From NCBI GenBank assembly GCA_011947345.1, contig JAAVTG010000871.1, positions 54,759-118,758 on the forward strand: DNA of 64,000 bases, read 5' to 3'. The notes beneath the pieces were generated by a model. The model saw only the letters and a list, made by a program, of their open reading frames with translations, was not told the DNA's origin and searched no databases. This DNA is from Phytophthora quininea (taxonomy: Eukaryota > Oomycota > Peronosporomycetes > Peronosporales > Peronosporaceae). Every line of letters starts with the position of its first letter. The stretch's first letter is position 1. Below, piece after piece: positions 54,909-64,000 of the stretch. Position numbers and translations under genes: made by a program.

Positions 54909-55610
54909 ATGAAGGTCTTCGCTTCCACGCTCGTTGCTGCCTCCTTGTCCGCGGCTGCTGTCCACGCAGCGACTTGTGATACCTCGGCGGTGACGGCTCT
55001 GCTTACGTCGGACGAGGTCGCCACCTGCACCAGCGACTCGGGCTACACTCCGTCGTCGCTGGAGACGCCCACGGAGGCCGAGATGAAGACCATGTGCACG
55101 AGCACCGCCTGCCAGAGCGTGCTGTCGACCTTGACGACCATGTTCACGGAGGAGTGCACCGTCGGCACGTTCGCGCTGTACGCCGACCTTATCACGCCCG
55201 TGACCGAGTACTGCTCCGGAAGTGCCTCGTCGAACGCGTCGACTGCGGCATCGGTCGCTTCATCCGCCTCGGCGTCTGCGGCCTCGACCAGCCTCGACTC
55301 CGCGCCTGCTTCATCTGCCTCGCTTGACAGTGCAGAGGTGGTGACGATGGCCCCCACCAACACCACTTCCTCGACCAGCTCGGACTCGGACGTGACTGTC
55401 GGTGATTCCGCCTCGGGCAGTGACCTGACGATCGAGACGCAAGCCCCAGCCAGAGACTCCGCCTCGGCGTCGACGACCGACTCGAGCACGAGCGCTTCGA
55501 GCGCGGCGGGTGATGCTACCTCCAGCGGCTCTAACGCGGGTGTCGCGGTGAGCCCGTCGTCGGCGCTGCTGGGATCGGCGCTGGTGGCCACAGCTGCGCT
55601 CTTCCTGTAA
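54909..55610 (+). CDS. Elicitin-like secreted protein, probably GPI-anchored
   Basis: A 20-residue signal peptide (Met-Lys-Val-Phe...Val-His-Ala) precedes an elicitin domain of about 100 residues with the six expected cysteines (Thr-Cys, Thr-Cys, Met-Cys, Ala-Cys, Glu-Cys, Tyr-Cys). It includes the conserved Gly-Tyr, Met-Cys-x-x-x-Ala-Cys and Phe-Ala-Leu-Tyr-Ala-Asp-Leu-Ile-Thr-Pro. A Ser/Ala/Thr-rich tail of about 100 residues, likely O-glycosylated, ends in a hydrophobic stretch typical of GPI signals. Elicitins bind sterols, which Phytophthora cannot make, and several trigger plant defence. The gene is intact, 233 codons. It stands apart from the three minus-strand paralogues 3-6 kb away. 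Confidence 0.93.
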   Translation: MKVFASTLVAASLSAAAVHAATCDTSAVTALLTSDEVATCTSDSGYTPSSLETPTEAEMKTMCTSTACQSVLSTLTTMFTEECTVGTFALYADLITPVTEYCSGSASSNASTAASVASSASASAASTSLDSAPASSASLDSAEVVTMAPTNTTSSTSSDSDVTVGDSASGSDLTIETQAPARDSASASTTDSSTSASSAAGDATSSGSNAGVAVSPSSALLGSALVATAALFL

Positions 55611-55774
55611 GACCTTTATCCGCCACGGAAGTCCTGTTTGGACCTCAGCAATGGGGCCTGCGTCAACTTCCTTTTTGTTCCCATTGCAAGCACGGAGGAG
55701 GCTGTGGCGGCCTGGTAGCCTTCAGGTTTAGCTAAATGATATTCTCCGGGGTTATAAGAATTTGTTCATGCGCG

Positions 55775-57078
55775 TTAGAGCGAATAGCTGCTCGGGTAGT
55801 CGCGCGAGACGGTGTGCAGCCGATACAGCACATCTGCAGCCGTGGGGCGGCTCTCGGGCTCGATCTGCAGGCACTGCTGCGCCAACTGCGTCATCTCAAC
55901 AGGACCGCGGCCGGAAAGCCGAACCTGTAGCCTGCCCATTAAAACCAACTGCAGCACGGCCGTGTCCGGGAGCGGCCGGCCCGTCTCGCTGTTCTCCTTG
56001 GCGTGCGAATATGGCAGTTCGTGCGTATCCAGCTCCGATAGCACCACCCCAAATGAAAATACGTCGGCCTTCTCATCATACTTTTCGCCGAGAACACATT
56101 CGGGTGCCATCCAGAACGAGGTGCCGACTCCGCTCGTCATTGTTTTGTCCGACCGCTCTCGCGAGGCCCCAAAGTCTGTGATCTTGGCGTCCAACGACTC
56201 GGTTAGCAGAATGTTACGTGACTTGAGGTCGCGGTGCAGCATGACGGGCTCGAGCGAGTGCAAATAAGTCAGCGCGTGAGCCGTCTGCAATGCCATTTTG
56301 ATCTTCACGGGGTCGAAACCCTGAGGGTGGCCTTGGTTATGATACTCCACCAACAGCGAGCGTAGATCTCCCCCTCCATGAACTCAGAGACGGCGTACAG
56401 TTCACTAAGCGACTCCCAAGCTACGCCAATGAACTGTACGATTTGCGGATGCTCCATGCTCGCCATGAGCTTGATCTCGGCCAGGAACGCCTCGATGTGG
56501 TGCAGGTCCTTGCGGGTCGACGGCAGCAGAGTCTTGATCGCCACATTCTGGCCGCGGTAGCGGCCGCGGTACACTTCTCCAAAGCCGCCGCGACTGAGCA
56601 ACTGCCCAAGCTCGACCCTGTCAATGGGGATCCTCGCCGCCACGATGGTGGGGTCGTCCCAGAGACTTGTGGATCTCCGTCCACCGCTGCCTGCCGAGTG
56701 GTTCGTGGGCGGGTAGTGGCCGCCATTAAACGTGGAGTTCATGGTGCCGCTGCGGTGTGGGTGCGCCGTCGATCCCGTGTAGGTGGAGCCAGTGTTGTGC
56801 TGCCGGTGCTGCTCGTAGGGAAAGTCGACGACGTGGGAGCCATCGGCCTTGGGCGTGTTGATAGCGGCGGCCACCGCTTCCTGGAGCTCGCGCTCGTGGC
56901 GCTTTCTGCGGCGCTTCTTGCAGCAGCAGCAGCAGCAAATGAGAAGCAGCACGGCGACGATGCATCCAGCGATGATGGCGATGAGGGCTCCTGTGCTGAG
57001 ACTCACCGAGTACGACACCTGCCCGTCTTGGGCCAACGCCACGAGCGGCAGCAGGCACGAGACCACGGCGGCCAGCAT
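55775..57078 (-). CDS. Receptor-like tyrosine-kinase-like (TKL) protein kinase, one frameshift
   Basis: Signal peptide (residues 1-17), an extracellular part of only about 13 residues, one membrane helix (about 31-53, with six Cys in a row) and a basic juxtamembrane region lead to a kinase domain from about residue 155. Gly-Gly-Phe-Gly-Glu-Val-Tyr (P-loop), Val-Ala-Ile-Lys, His-Arg-Asp-Leu-Lys-Ser-Arg-Asn, Thr-Asp-Phe-Gly and Trp-Met-Ala-Pro-Glu are all present, so it should be active. The frame breaks at 56370-56374 (one base short in a C run on the plus strand), probably an assembly error. The near absence of an ectodomain is unusual for a receptor. ATG 57078 is chosen because it starts the signal peptide. 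Tandem with a related, damaged kinase upstream. Confidence 0.85.
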
Positions 57079-57483
57079 GGCGGCGGCCTGGGACTGTGAG
57101 CGAGCGGGGAGAGTCGGAATACAGGCCCAGGCCCACACGCGGCCCCAACGGTGCAATCATCGCCGCGACGTCGCAGAGCAGGAAGGGGAAAGACGTACAC
57201 TATCAAGCAGATGGCGAAAAAGAAGCGGCGAGGGCGAGCATTTTGGCCATCTTGTCCAGCTGGTCAAGTATTGGCATGGCCGAGTTGAGTCGACCATGGC
57301 GAGTGCCCACCCGGAGGGTTCTTACACGGCTTCGAGTCCTTCCGCGATTGTCATCTGCGTCTTGAATGGCCGGCAGACTTTAACAGAGTTCGACTGGCAC
57401 AGCAGTAGCAACAACAACAATGCTGCAATGTACGTGCAATTCTGTCCATGGGGGCTAACACTTGCTGCTTCGTCGCCTCAGCC

Positions 57484-58735
57484 TCAGTACTGCTGCTTGC
57501 GGCTCGCCACCTGCAGGTAGTAGAGTACCTCGGCGGCCGTCGCTCGCTCGCTCGGGTCGAGGCTCACACAGTTGCCAACAAAGCGAGCCATCTCCGGGCC
57601 CACGTAGCGCGAGAAGCGCACGTGCAACTTGCCCGTCGCCACCATGTGCAGCACGGCCGTGTCGGGGCGAGGCCGGCTGCTACTGTTACTGTGGCTGCCG
57701 CCCTCCTTAGCGTGCGCGTACGGCAGCTCGTGGGTGTCCAGCTCGGACATGACGACCCGACCCCAGCGAGAACACATCGGCCTTTTCATCGTAGCGATTG
57801 CCCAACATAGGATACTCCAAGTTCTTGCGCTTCTCGGGCAGTAGTGCCTTGATGGCGACCTCCTGGTCTCGATATCGTCTGCGGTAGACTTCACCGTATC
57901 CTCCTCGATTGATGAGGGAGCCGATATCGACGCGGTCAAACGGAATTCGAGCAGCCAAGATGACCGGGTCCTCCCAAAGTGTACTTCGATATCGCCTGCT
58001 CGAGTCTCCAGAAGAACGCGAGTTCGCGGTGGTCCTGGTGATCTCCTGGTGTTCGACATCTGCTGGCAGCATTCCGTTCTCAAGAAGTCTCGCGTGCTTT
58101 CCGACGACAGGAGACTCCAAAACATCCTGCGAGGAAGCTTCACTCAGACGGCGCTTGTTTCTTCGCCGCTGGACGATGACGAATGCGAGCAGTACAAGCA
58201 TGAAAATGACAGCTCCTGCGACGATGCCAACCACGGCTCCTGTTCCCACGCCAGAGGACTTTGATGAGGTTCTCTTGTCTGCCAGTGAGCTGCCTGGCTG
58301 GGCTGTGGCACCGCCACCGGCACTGGCACTGCTCGAGCCGGAGGTGCTCGCCCCCAGCACGATCGTCTTTTGACTGTCGCCGCTCTTGGTGATGATGACG
58401 TAGCTGTACGACGTGGTGCCGTCCGCGAGCGTCGTCGCGGTGACCTCGACTGTGACAAGTTCGGCGCCATTGAGCTCAACCACCGGCGCTGCCGTGGAGC
58501 CAGCCGGCGCCGAGGTTGTGGAGCTTGGGTTTGACGGAGAGGCCGTCTGTGGCGAGGGAGATGGCGTTGCAGGGGCACTTGTAGTCGGCGACAAAGCACT
58601 TGTCACCGGCGTGGCGGGTGAAGTCGTCGACGGAGCCGTCCCGGAGCCTGTGCTTGAGCCAGACGGATCGCCTGGGGGCAGGTGGGTGAGGCAACTCCAT
58701 TCTAAGGAAAGCGCGAGAACAAGAAAGGCGAGCAC
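57484..58735 (-). pseudogene. Receptor-like TKL kinase lacking its catalytic core
   Basis: A Ser/Thr/Pro-rich ectodomain, a membrane helix (Val-Val-Gly-Ile-Val-Ala-Gly-Ala-Val-Ile-Phe) and a juxtamembrane region resemble its neighbour. The kinase keeps Gly-Gly-Tyr-Gly-Glu-Val-Tyr and Val-Ala-Ile-Lys, then after Lys-Arg-Lys-Asn-Leu-Glu jumps straight to Leu-Gly-Asn-Arg-Tyr-Asp-Glu-Lys-Ala-Asp-Val-Phe-Ser (about 57800). About 130 residues with the His-Arg-Asp and Asp-Phe-Gly motifs are missing. A one-base break at about 57765 follows, and the C-lobe continues to TGA 57484-57486. No ATG lies in frame at the start: the frame opens at GTG within GTGAGT (58739-58734), which with CCCCCAG (about 58678-58672) could be a short intron. 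Pseudogene or pseudokinase. Confidence 0.75.
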
Positions 58736-58868
58736 TCACCGACGTCCTGAGGCCATCGCGAGCATGGAGGTCCAGGGTCAAGTCGTGGTGATCGCGATGC
58801 AAAAGAACAGCTCTAACAGCAAAACGATGTGTACTGGTTCATATTGACACCCCAGCGATGAGGGTTTC

Positions 58869-59405
58869 CTAGAAAGCGTGGCGGCGATGGCCGCAAGGAC
58901 GGCTCCGGCGGAAACGACAGTTCTGCTGGCCCCACTGCTGCCCGAGGCTGACGCTGCTGCAGCCGAGCCACTCGAGGTAGTTGTCGTCGAGGCGCCTGCT
59001 GAGCCCGTGGACGAAATGGTCATAGTGGCGGCGGCCGAGCCCGAGGTGGAGTCCATCGCCGCAGCCGAGCTCGTCGTGGTCGGCGCCGTCGAGCTGTTCG
59101 ACGTCGACGAGCTGTTGCATTACTCCTCCAGGGGGTGATGAAGCCTGCGTACAGCGAGAACGACCCCATGGTGCACTCGGACGGCGCCAGCTCCTTCATC
59201 TTGGCCACGAACGCCTGGCACGCAGTGTCCGTGCAGAGGGTATCCATCTCGTCCGTCGTAAGGTCATTCATCTCCTCCATTGGGACGCCCGTGTTGGCGA
59301 CGCACGTTTGCGTGTCCGAGTCGGACATGAGGGGGTGAGAGCGGCGATATCGCACGTGTCGGCGTTGGCGACGGTAGCAAGCACGGCAAAGGCGACAAGC
59401 TTCAT
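58869..59405 (-). pseudogene. Elicitin-like gene with several lesions
   Basis: ATG 59405 begins a 15-residue signal peptide (Met-Lys-Leu-Val-Ala-Phe...Asn-Ala) and the start of an elicitin domain. Later frames continue with Asp-Thr-Gln-Thr-Cys, Thr-Leu-Cys-Thr-Asp, Ala-Cys, Glu-Cys and Phe-Ile-Thr-Pro, then a Ser/Thr/Ala-rich tail and hydrophobic end. There are one-base shortages at 59331-59335, 59131-59135 and 58873-58875, all in homopolymers. TAA at 59122-59120 replaces the conserved Tyr before the sixth Cys. If the homopolymer breaks are assembly errors, the TAA would still end the protein right at the end of the domain. Less similar to the next two paralogues than they are to each other. 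Confidence 0.7.
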
Positions 59406-59711
59406 GGTGCGGTGGTGGAGGGGGTCACTTGATCGGCACAGGAGAAATTGGGAAGTGAACGTTGTGGCGGCTGCACCAACCGCCCTCCGGTGCCGATGCC
59501 GATGCCAATGCCGAGTCTTGTCTTGCGCCCGAGTCCTTTATTGGAGACCCGCACGCGCAAGGTGCGTGTCCTCAGAGTTGTTGCCGACCAGTGTAGCATG
59601 CAACGCGAGCGCGATGCAGACGAGGCCAAGTCCTCTGCTCGTCGCGGGTGAAAAAGCCATCGGTAGCGAGGTTCGATCAAGCACTTCGGCAAGCAAGGTG
59701 CTTCTGCTCTC

Positions 59712-59752
59712 GTCGAAGGTCGAAGGTCGAAGGTCGAAGGTCGAAGGTCGAG
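59712..59752. repeat. 7-bp tandem repeat GGTCGAA
   Basis: About five to six units of GGTCGAA in direct order between two elicitin-like genes. A simple microsatellite-type array without further signal. Confidence 0.85.
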
Positions 59753-59889
59753 GTGTGCTGGAGTGTTGCTAGTTCTGTCAGCACTCAGTGGCAGCAGTAA
59801 TGACGGCGAGCAAGGCCTCCAACGCCTTTGTTCACGTGAGCAAGACACGATCAGAGGTGTGAGAATCATTTTCTTTATCAACAATAGGG

Positions 59890-60524
59890 CTAGAAGAAAG
59901 CAGCCGCCACCGCGGCCAGAACAGCGCTGGCCGACACGGCGGCCATACTGGCACCGCTGCTGCCTGAGGTCGAAGCAGAAGCAGAGGCCGACGCAGCGGA
60001 AGTCGAGGACTGTGTGGCCGCAGAGCTGCTCGACGAAGTCGTGGAGGGCGCCGTCGTGGAAGGCGCCGTCGTCGTCACTTCCGCGGCCACCGATCCGCTC
60101 GAGGCAGCCGAGGCAGCAGAGGGGCGCTGGTAGCAGTGGTGGTGTTGGTGGCCGCAGCCGAGCCGGCCGTCGTGGAGTTCGTCGTGGAGGCGGCAGTAGT
60201 CGATCCCGCGGTTGAGCTGCTCGCGCAGTACTCCTCGATAGGGGTGATCAGGTCAGCGTACAGCGCGAACGTGCCCAGCGTGCACTCCGAGGGCGCTAGC
60301 TTCTTGAGCTGCGAGAGCACGGTCTGGCACGCCGAGCTCGTGCAGAACACTGCCATCTCGGCTTCCGTGGGGGTGGCCAGCGAGGTCACTGTGTAGCCCG
60401 AGTCCGTGGCGCACGTGTTGGTGTCCGAGTTGGTGAGGAGGGTGGTTAGCGAGGTCACGTCGCACGAGGCGGCATTGGCGACGGAGGCGAGCGCGGCGGC
60501 GGCAACGATGGTGGCGAACTGCAT
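59890..60524 (-). CDS. Elicitin-like secreted protein, one frameshift
   Basis: ATG 60524 starts an 18-residue signal peptide (Met-Gln-Phe-Ala...Ala-Asn-Ala). The domain has six cysteines in the elicitin pattern and Thr-Leu-Gly-Thr-Phe-Ala-Leu-Tyr-Ala-Asp-Leu-Ile-Thr-Pro. A long Ser/Thr/Ala-rich tail and a hydrophobic C-terminus (Ser-Ala-Val-Leu-Ala-Ala-Val-Ala-Ala-Ala-Phe-Phe) suggest a GPI-anchored wall protein. The frame breaks at 60121-60124 in a G run, after the elicitin domain; one missing base would restore it. Close paralogue of the gene at 61681. Expected to bind sterols. Confidence 0.87.
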
Positions 60525-61106
60525 ATTAGGCGAAGTACTGGAGAGTGGAGAGGTCGGTGCTTGATCGGCAACGAGGAAATCGGAAAGTGAGCCCCGAGAC
60601 ACCTCGCGCGCTACCGATATCGGTGCCCGCGGAGGGCATTCGCTGTCGGCCTGGCTAGTCCACCAGAAGAAACTGCTCCCAGTCTGCAGCTCGTCGAGGC
60701 GTGACGTACCGGGCGGCTTGGATACATGTACAGCGGTGCGGACACAAACGTGGTGGGTTTTGGCGCAGACGTTCACTGTTCGAAGCGCAAGTACTGGGCA
60801 AGTATCTGATCGGCGCGTGACGCGATCAGAGCTGGGCAAGTTGCCTGCAGAGATTAACTCGTGGTTGAGGTTGAGATACTGCGGCCAGCAAGAATCGTTG
60901 CCACGAAACCCCACCACTCTCCGATTTTCTTCAAGGCGACCGCATCCTTCGGGGAGCGCACAGCTCCTCGAGGCGTTAGTGCAAGAGGGAAAACAACAAG
61001 CTGCATCAAGGATAACGAATCCGCGGAGGGGGGTGGGGTGGGGGTGGAGACTATATAATCGTTATATCATGGACAACCACAACCGGTCTTCATAGATCTG
61101 CAGCGC
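60525..61106. other. Intergenic region between two elicitin paralogues
   Basis: Contains the promoter and 5' UTR of the elicitin gene starting at 60524 and the 3' end of the next one. Frames on both strands are short and without protein features. A G-rich run lies at about 61025-61045. Confidence 0.4.
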
Positions 61107-61681
61107 TTAGAAGAAAGCGGCGGCGACGGCGGCGACAACGGCACCAGCCGACACGGCAGCCATGCTGGCGCCACTGCTGCCGGCGGTCGAGGCCGAGGCG
61201 GCGGAGCCCGAGGACGTGGTCGTCGAGGTGGACGAACCGCTCGAGGTGGTCGACGAGGTGGTGGTGGTAGTAGCGGCGGCCGAGCCCGTGGACGAGGCAG
61301 TCACCGTGGCGGTGGTGCTCGAGCCAGCGGTGGAGCCCACAGTCGTGGTCGTGGCCGACGAGCCGGCCGTCGAGCCGCCCGAGCAGTACTGCTGCAGCGG
61401 GGTGATGAGGTCGGCGTACAGCGCGAACGTGCCCAGCGTGCACTCCGAGGGCGCCAGGACTCGAGCTGCGAGAGCACCGACTGGCACGCCGTGCTCGTGC
61501 ACATGATGGCCATCTCGGCGTCCGTGGGGGTGGCCAGCGAGGTCACCGTGTAGCCCGACTCGGTGGCGCAGGAGGTCGTGTCCGAGCTGGTCAGAAGGGT
61601 CTCGAGCGAGGTTACATCGCACGAGGCGGCGTTGGCAACCGTGGCGAGCGCGGCGGCAGCGGCAACAGCGGCGAACTTCAT
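61107..61681 (-). CDS. Elicitin-like secreted protein, one frameshift
   Basis: ATG 61681 starts an 18-residue signal peptide. Six cysteines are found across two frames (Ser-Cys, Ser-Cys, Met-Cys, Ala-Cys, then Glu-Cys, Tyr-Cys). The break at 61457-61458, in Gln-Leu-Glu-Ser/Leu-Ala-Pro-Ser-Glu-Cys, fits one missing base in a GGG run. A Thr/Ser tail of about 75 residues and a hydrophobic end (Val-Val-Ala-Ala-Val-Ala-Ala-Ala-Phe-Phe, then TAA) follow. Most similar to the gene at 60524; tandem duplication is the simplest origin. Confidence 0.87.
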
Positions 61682-62541
61682 TCTTGACGGGCGGGGTACT
61701 GGCGGAAGTAGAAAGCTAGCTGCTTGGGCTGGCAGGTAGGAAGTTTGGGAATGAGCTCACGGATCCGCTGTCCTCGGCGACATCGGCCTGCGTATCTCTC
61801 GCTGGACCAGGCAGGCAGCGATCGGCAGGCTCCCAGCTGGACGAGCATAGCCCGCGGGCAGTGTGTAGAGCTCGAGCAGACCGCCGAGCACTGCAAGGAG
61901 CTGTCACGAGCTCCCGTGTGACACGTTCCAAGCTGAAGTCTCAACGCCGGGGCGACGAATCAGCCGTGCGCTCGAGTCGCGGCGGGTGTAACGTACCGCC
62001 GCTAGGTGGGTCGCGACGTGGGGGGCTTGTAATGCTTTGCACGGATACACGCCCTATCCTTTGCACGGTGCGCTGATCAGCTGCATCAGTGCCGTTCCTT
62101 TCGAGAGAGCTCCGCGCACATTTCGCCATGAAGGAGGACGTCAAAATGCGCGCTTCCTTGCCGACACCGTCCTCGGCTGGCTGGTATTCAGCTCCTTCCT
62201 GCGTCGGAGGCTTCGGTGTTTTTTTTTGGATAAACGCGGCGCGTCTCGATAGAGTCGAGCATTGCTCGCCGGTCACTAGTGCTCGATGCTGGCTACCTCG
62301 GAGCGTGGGATCTCTTACCAGCTCGCACGTCAACTTTCGTGATGGCCACGGTGCTCGCGCTGTTTGATGCGCATTCGACCCTGCGGTGCGCTCCGCTCCA
62401 CACTCCATGGCGTAAAACGTCATTCATTTTTTTTGTTTGTTAAGTTACAGCTCTAACGGAGAAGCCGAAATTCAGCAGTGGCGCGGGCAGCGTCCTGCAA
62501 GTACATGTCTTAACATGTGTGCGTGGCGTGGAGATGTGACC
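61682..62541. other. Intergenic region between elicitin and ankyrin genes
   Basis: Holds the upstream region of the elicitin gene at 61681 and the 3' side of the ankyrin gene. A 160-codon minus frame (62423-61941) shows no domain and is probably chance. T-rich runs lie at about 62218-62227 and 62427-62437. Confidence 0.4.
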
Positions 62542-64000
62542 TCACTTTTGGTCGTCTTGCTTCTGCCAGTGAGCCTTCAGCAGCGCGAGACGCAACTGCA
62601 GACGCATGGGGTCGGAAGCAGCGTAGTCCATGGCGGTGCGGCCCTCGCGGTCCACTCGGTCGGGGTCAGCGCCCGCTGCCACCAACAGCTTCAAGATGTC
62701 CGCAAAGTCGTTGGCAGCCGCGCTGTGCAGGCTTGTGGTGCCGTCCGTGGGCTGTCTTGCGTTGGCGTCGGCCCCACGCGCAAGCAGCAGCTCCACGACA
62801 TCGGTCCGGCGCTTCGAGACGGCCCCACGCAGAGGCGTGGTCTTGTTGGCGCCCGATGTAGCTTCCATCTCGGCTCCGTGGTCCAGAAGCAGCTCAACGA
62901 CGTCTTTGTGGCCACAGTAGGCCGAGATGAACAGTGCGCGCAGGTCGTTTTGCGCTCGCGCTTCAAGGCGCGCCCCGTGAGCTAAAAGCTCGCGCGCTAC
63001 TCCTGCGTGGCCTCGCTCCGCTGCAATGTGCAGCGCCGTCATAGTCCCTGGGCCTTTCTCCGCGTCGACATTGGCATCGAACGACAACAGGCAGCGCACA
63101 ACGTCCCCGTGGCCCGACTCGGCTGCCAGATGAAGCGGAGACGACTGGCGGTGGGTGCAGACAGCGTCAACATCAGCACCGTTGAGCAGCAAACTGTTGA
63201 CAATCGTCAGGTGCCCGTGCTTGGCAGCGTAGTGCAGAGCTGTGTAGCCGGTAGTGGCCGTGGCGGCCTCCAGGTTCGCCCCACCCCAAAGGAGGTGCAG
63301 CACGACGGATAGGTGGCCCTGGCGCGCCGCGAGCACCAGCGGCGTTGCTTGCTTCTTGCCACCGACGGCCTCAATGTCAGCACCGCGAGCCAACGCGTGC
63401 TCCACCATCTGCAGGTAGCCATGCTCCGCGGCACAGCATAACACGCGCGAGGCCGCGTCTGGTAAACTTGTCGCGCACTCGTCGCGGGCCAGCAAGACGC
63501 GCACGATCTCCAAATGGCCGCGTCGAGCTGCCAGCATAATCGGGTGTCGGGATGCTTCCAGCGCCCCGAGCTCGGTCGAGCTGGCCGCGCCGCGTGTGAG
63601 GAGATACTGCACCATGTCAAGGTGACCGTTCTTGGCGGCAAGGCATAGCGCAACCTGGCTCGACCGGCACGTAGACGCTTCCTTCTCCAGCTCGTCGAGT
63701 GTCCGCGGCTCGCGTTCGGGGGACTCCTCGATGGGGGTGGTTCTCGGTCTCCACGGCTACCGATTTCCGGTGCCTTCGGCGACGCCGGCGGCGCGATCGA
63801 TCCCCGACGCCTCCGTCCCTCCAGCCGCTGCCAGATAGTCGGTCGTGACAGCATCGATGTGAGCCCTGTGCGCGATGAGCAGCTCTGCGATCTGCACGTG
63901 GCCATTCTCCGCTGCGCGATGCAGAGGCGTGGTGCCGCGCTCGGTGGCCGCATCGACATTGGCGCCGCGCTCGAGCAGCAGTCTGGCCACCTCTACGTGC
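62542..64000 (-). CDS. Ankyrin-repeat protein (N-terminus off the right edge)
   Basis: About 13 ankyrin repeats of 33-34 residues are visible, most with Thr-x-Leu-His-x-Ala-Ala-x-x-Gly-His and Leu-Leu-x-x-Gly-Ala. They form a protein-binding solenoid; no other domain is visible in the part present. The last repeats are degenerate and the protein ends with a Gln/Lys/Asp tail at TGA (62542-62544). The frame is continuous from the window edge except for TAG at 63756-63754, which falls in a Pro/Glu-rich linker between the second and third visible repeats. It may be a point mutation, an assembly error or part of an intron. Substrate and pathway are unknown. Confidence 0.85.

Noticed and set aside
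61941..62423. 160-codon minus-strand frame between the elicitin and ankyrin genes
   Set aside because: No signal peptide, domain or sensible composition; probably chance in GC-rich DNA.

Overview
The window looks like nuclear DNA of an oomycete, most probably a Phytophthora-type plant pathogen. The evidence is a cluster of four elicitin-like genes, a eukaryotic CCT chaperonin gene behind an oomycete-type initiator, tyrosine-kinase-like receptor kinases of oomycete style, and a typical oomycete mix of transposons (chromodomain Ty3/Gypsy with a second RNase H, Crypton, Harbinger, hAT, DDE_3). No tRNA, rRNA or CRISPR was recognised.

Layout. 0-52.6 kb is gene-poor and built of nested or decayed mobile elements. 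A relic of an antisense coiled-coil ORF lies at 0.3-2.3 kb. Gypsy element A spans 3.49-15.97 kb, with LTRs, gag, pol and an antisense ORF. A Crypton tyrosine recombinase lies at 16.3-18.4 kb. A 262-bp piggyBac-like MITE sits at 19.69-19.95 kb. A 4.07-kb hAT element with an 8-bp TSD (20.90-24.96 kb) carries a captured P5-type ATPase fragment. Harbinger remains lie at 26.6-27.6 and 31.4 kb, diverged AT-rich repeats at 28.7-30.2 kb, and a DDE_3 transposase at 32.0-32.65 kb. Gypsy element B (32.85-45.41 kb) has nearly identical LTRs and TSD CTGA. A 370-codon unknown ORF follows at 45.4-46.6 kb. At 48.6-52.6 kb a solo LTR (TSD TATA) separates a hAT fragment from a Harbinger gene. 52.8-64 kb is a GC-rich, gene-dense island: CCT2, an elicitin, two receptor-like kinases (one without its catalytic core), three more elicitins and an ankyrin-repeat gene running off the right edge.

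How it fits together. The two Gypsy elements share an unusual plan. Gag ends in a slippery heptamer directly before TAG and pol continues in the -1 frame. Pol carries two RNase H domains, an integrase and a chromodomain. A long ORF lies on the opposite strand between pol and the 3' LTR. Each element is also saturated with its own short palindromic motif: ACTCRGCGA(GT) in A, GGATCC in B. An element-specific DNA-binding or anti-silencing system is one testable explanation and is the most interesting lead here.

Caveat. Most reading-frame breaks, in host genes and transposons alike, are explained by one base missing from a homopolymer run (or one GC from a dinucleotide run). This points to uncorrected assembly errors rather than true loss. 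Substitution-type stops, such as two Trp-to-TGA changes in the Crypton, look like real decay.
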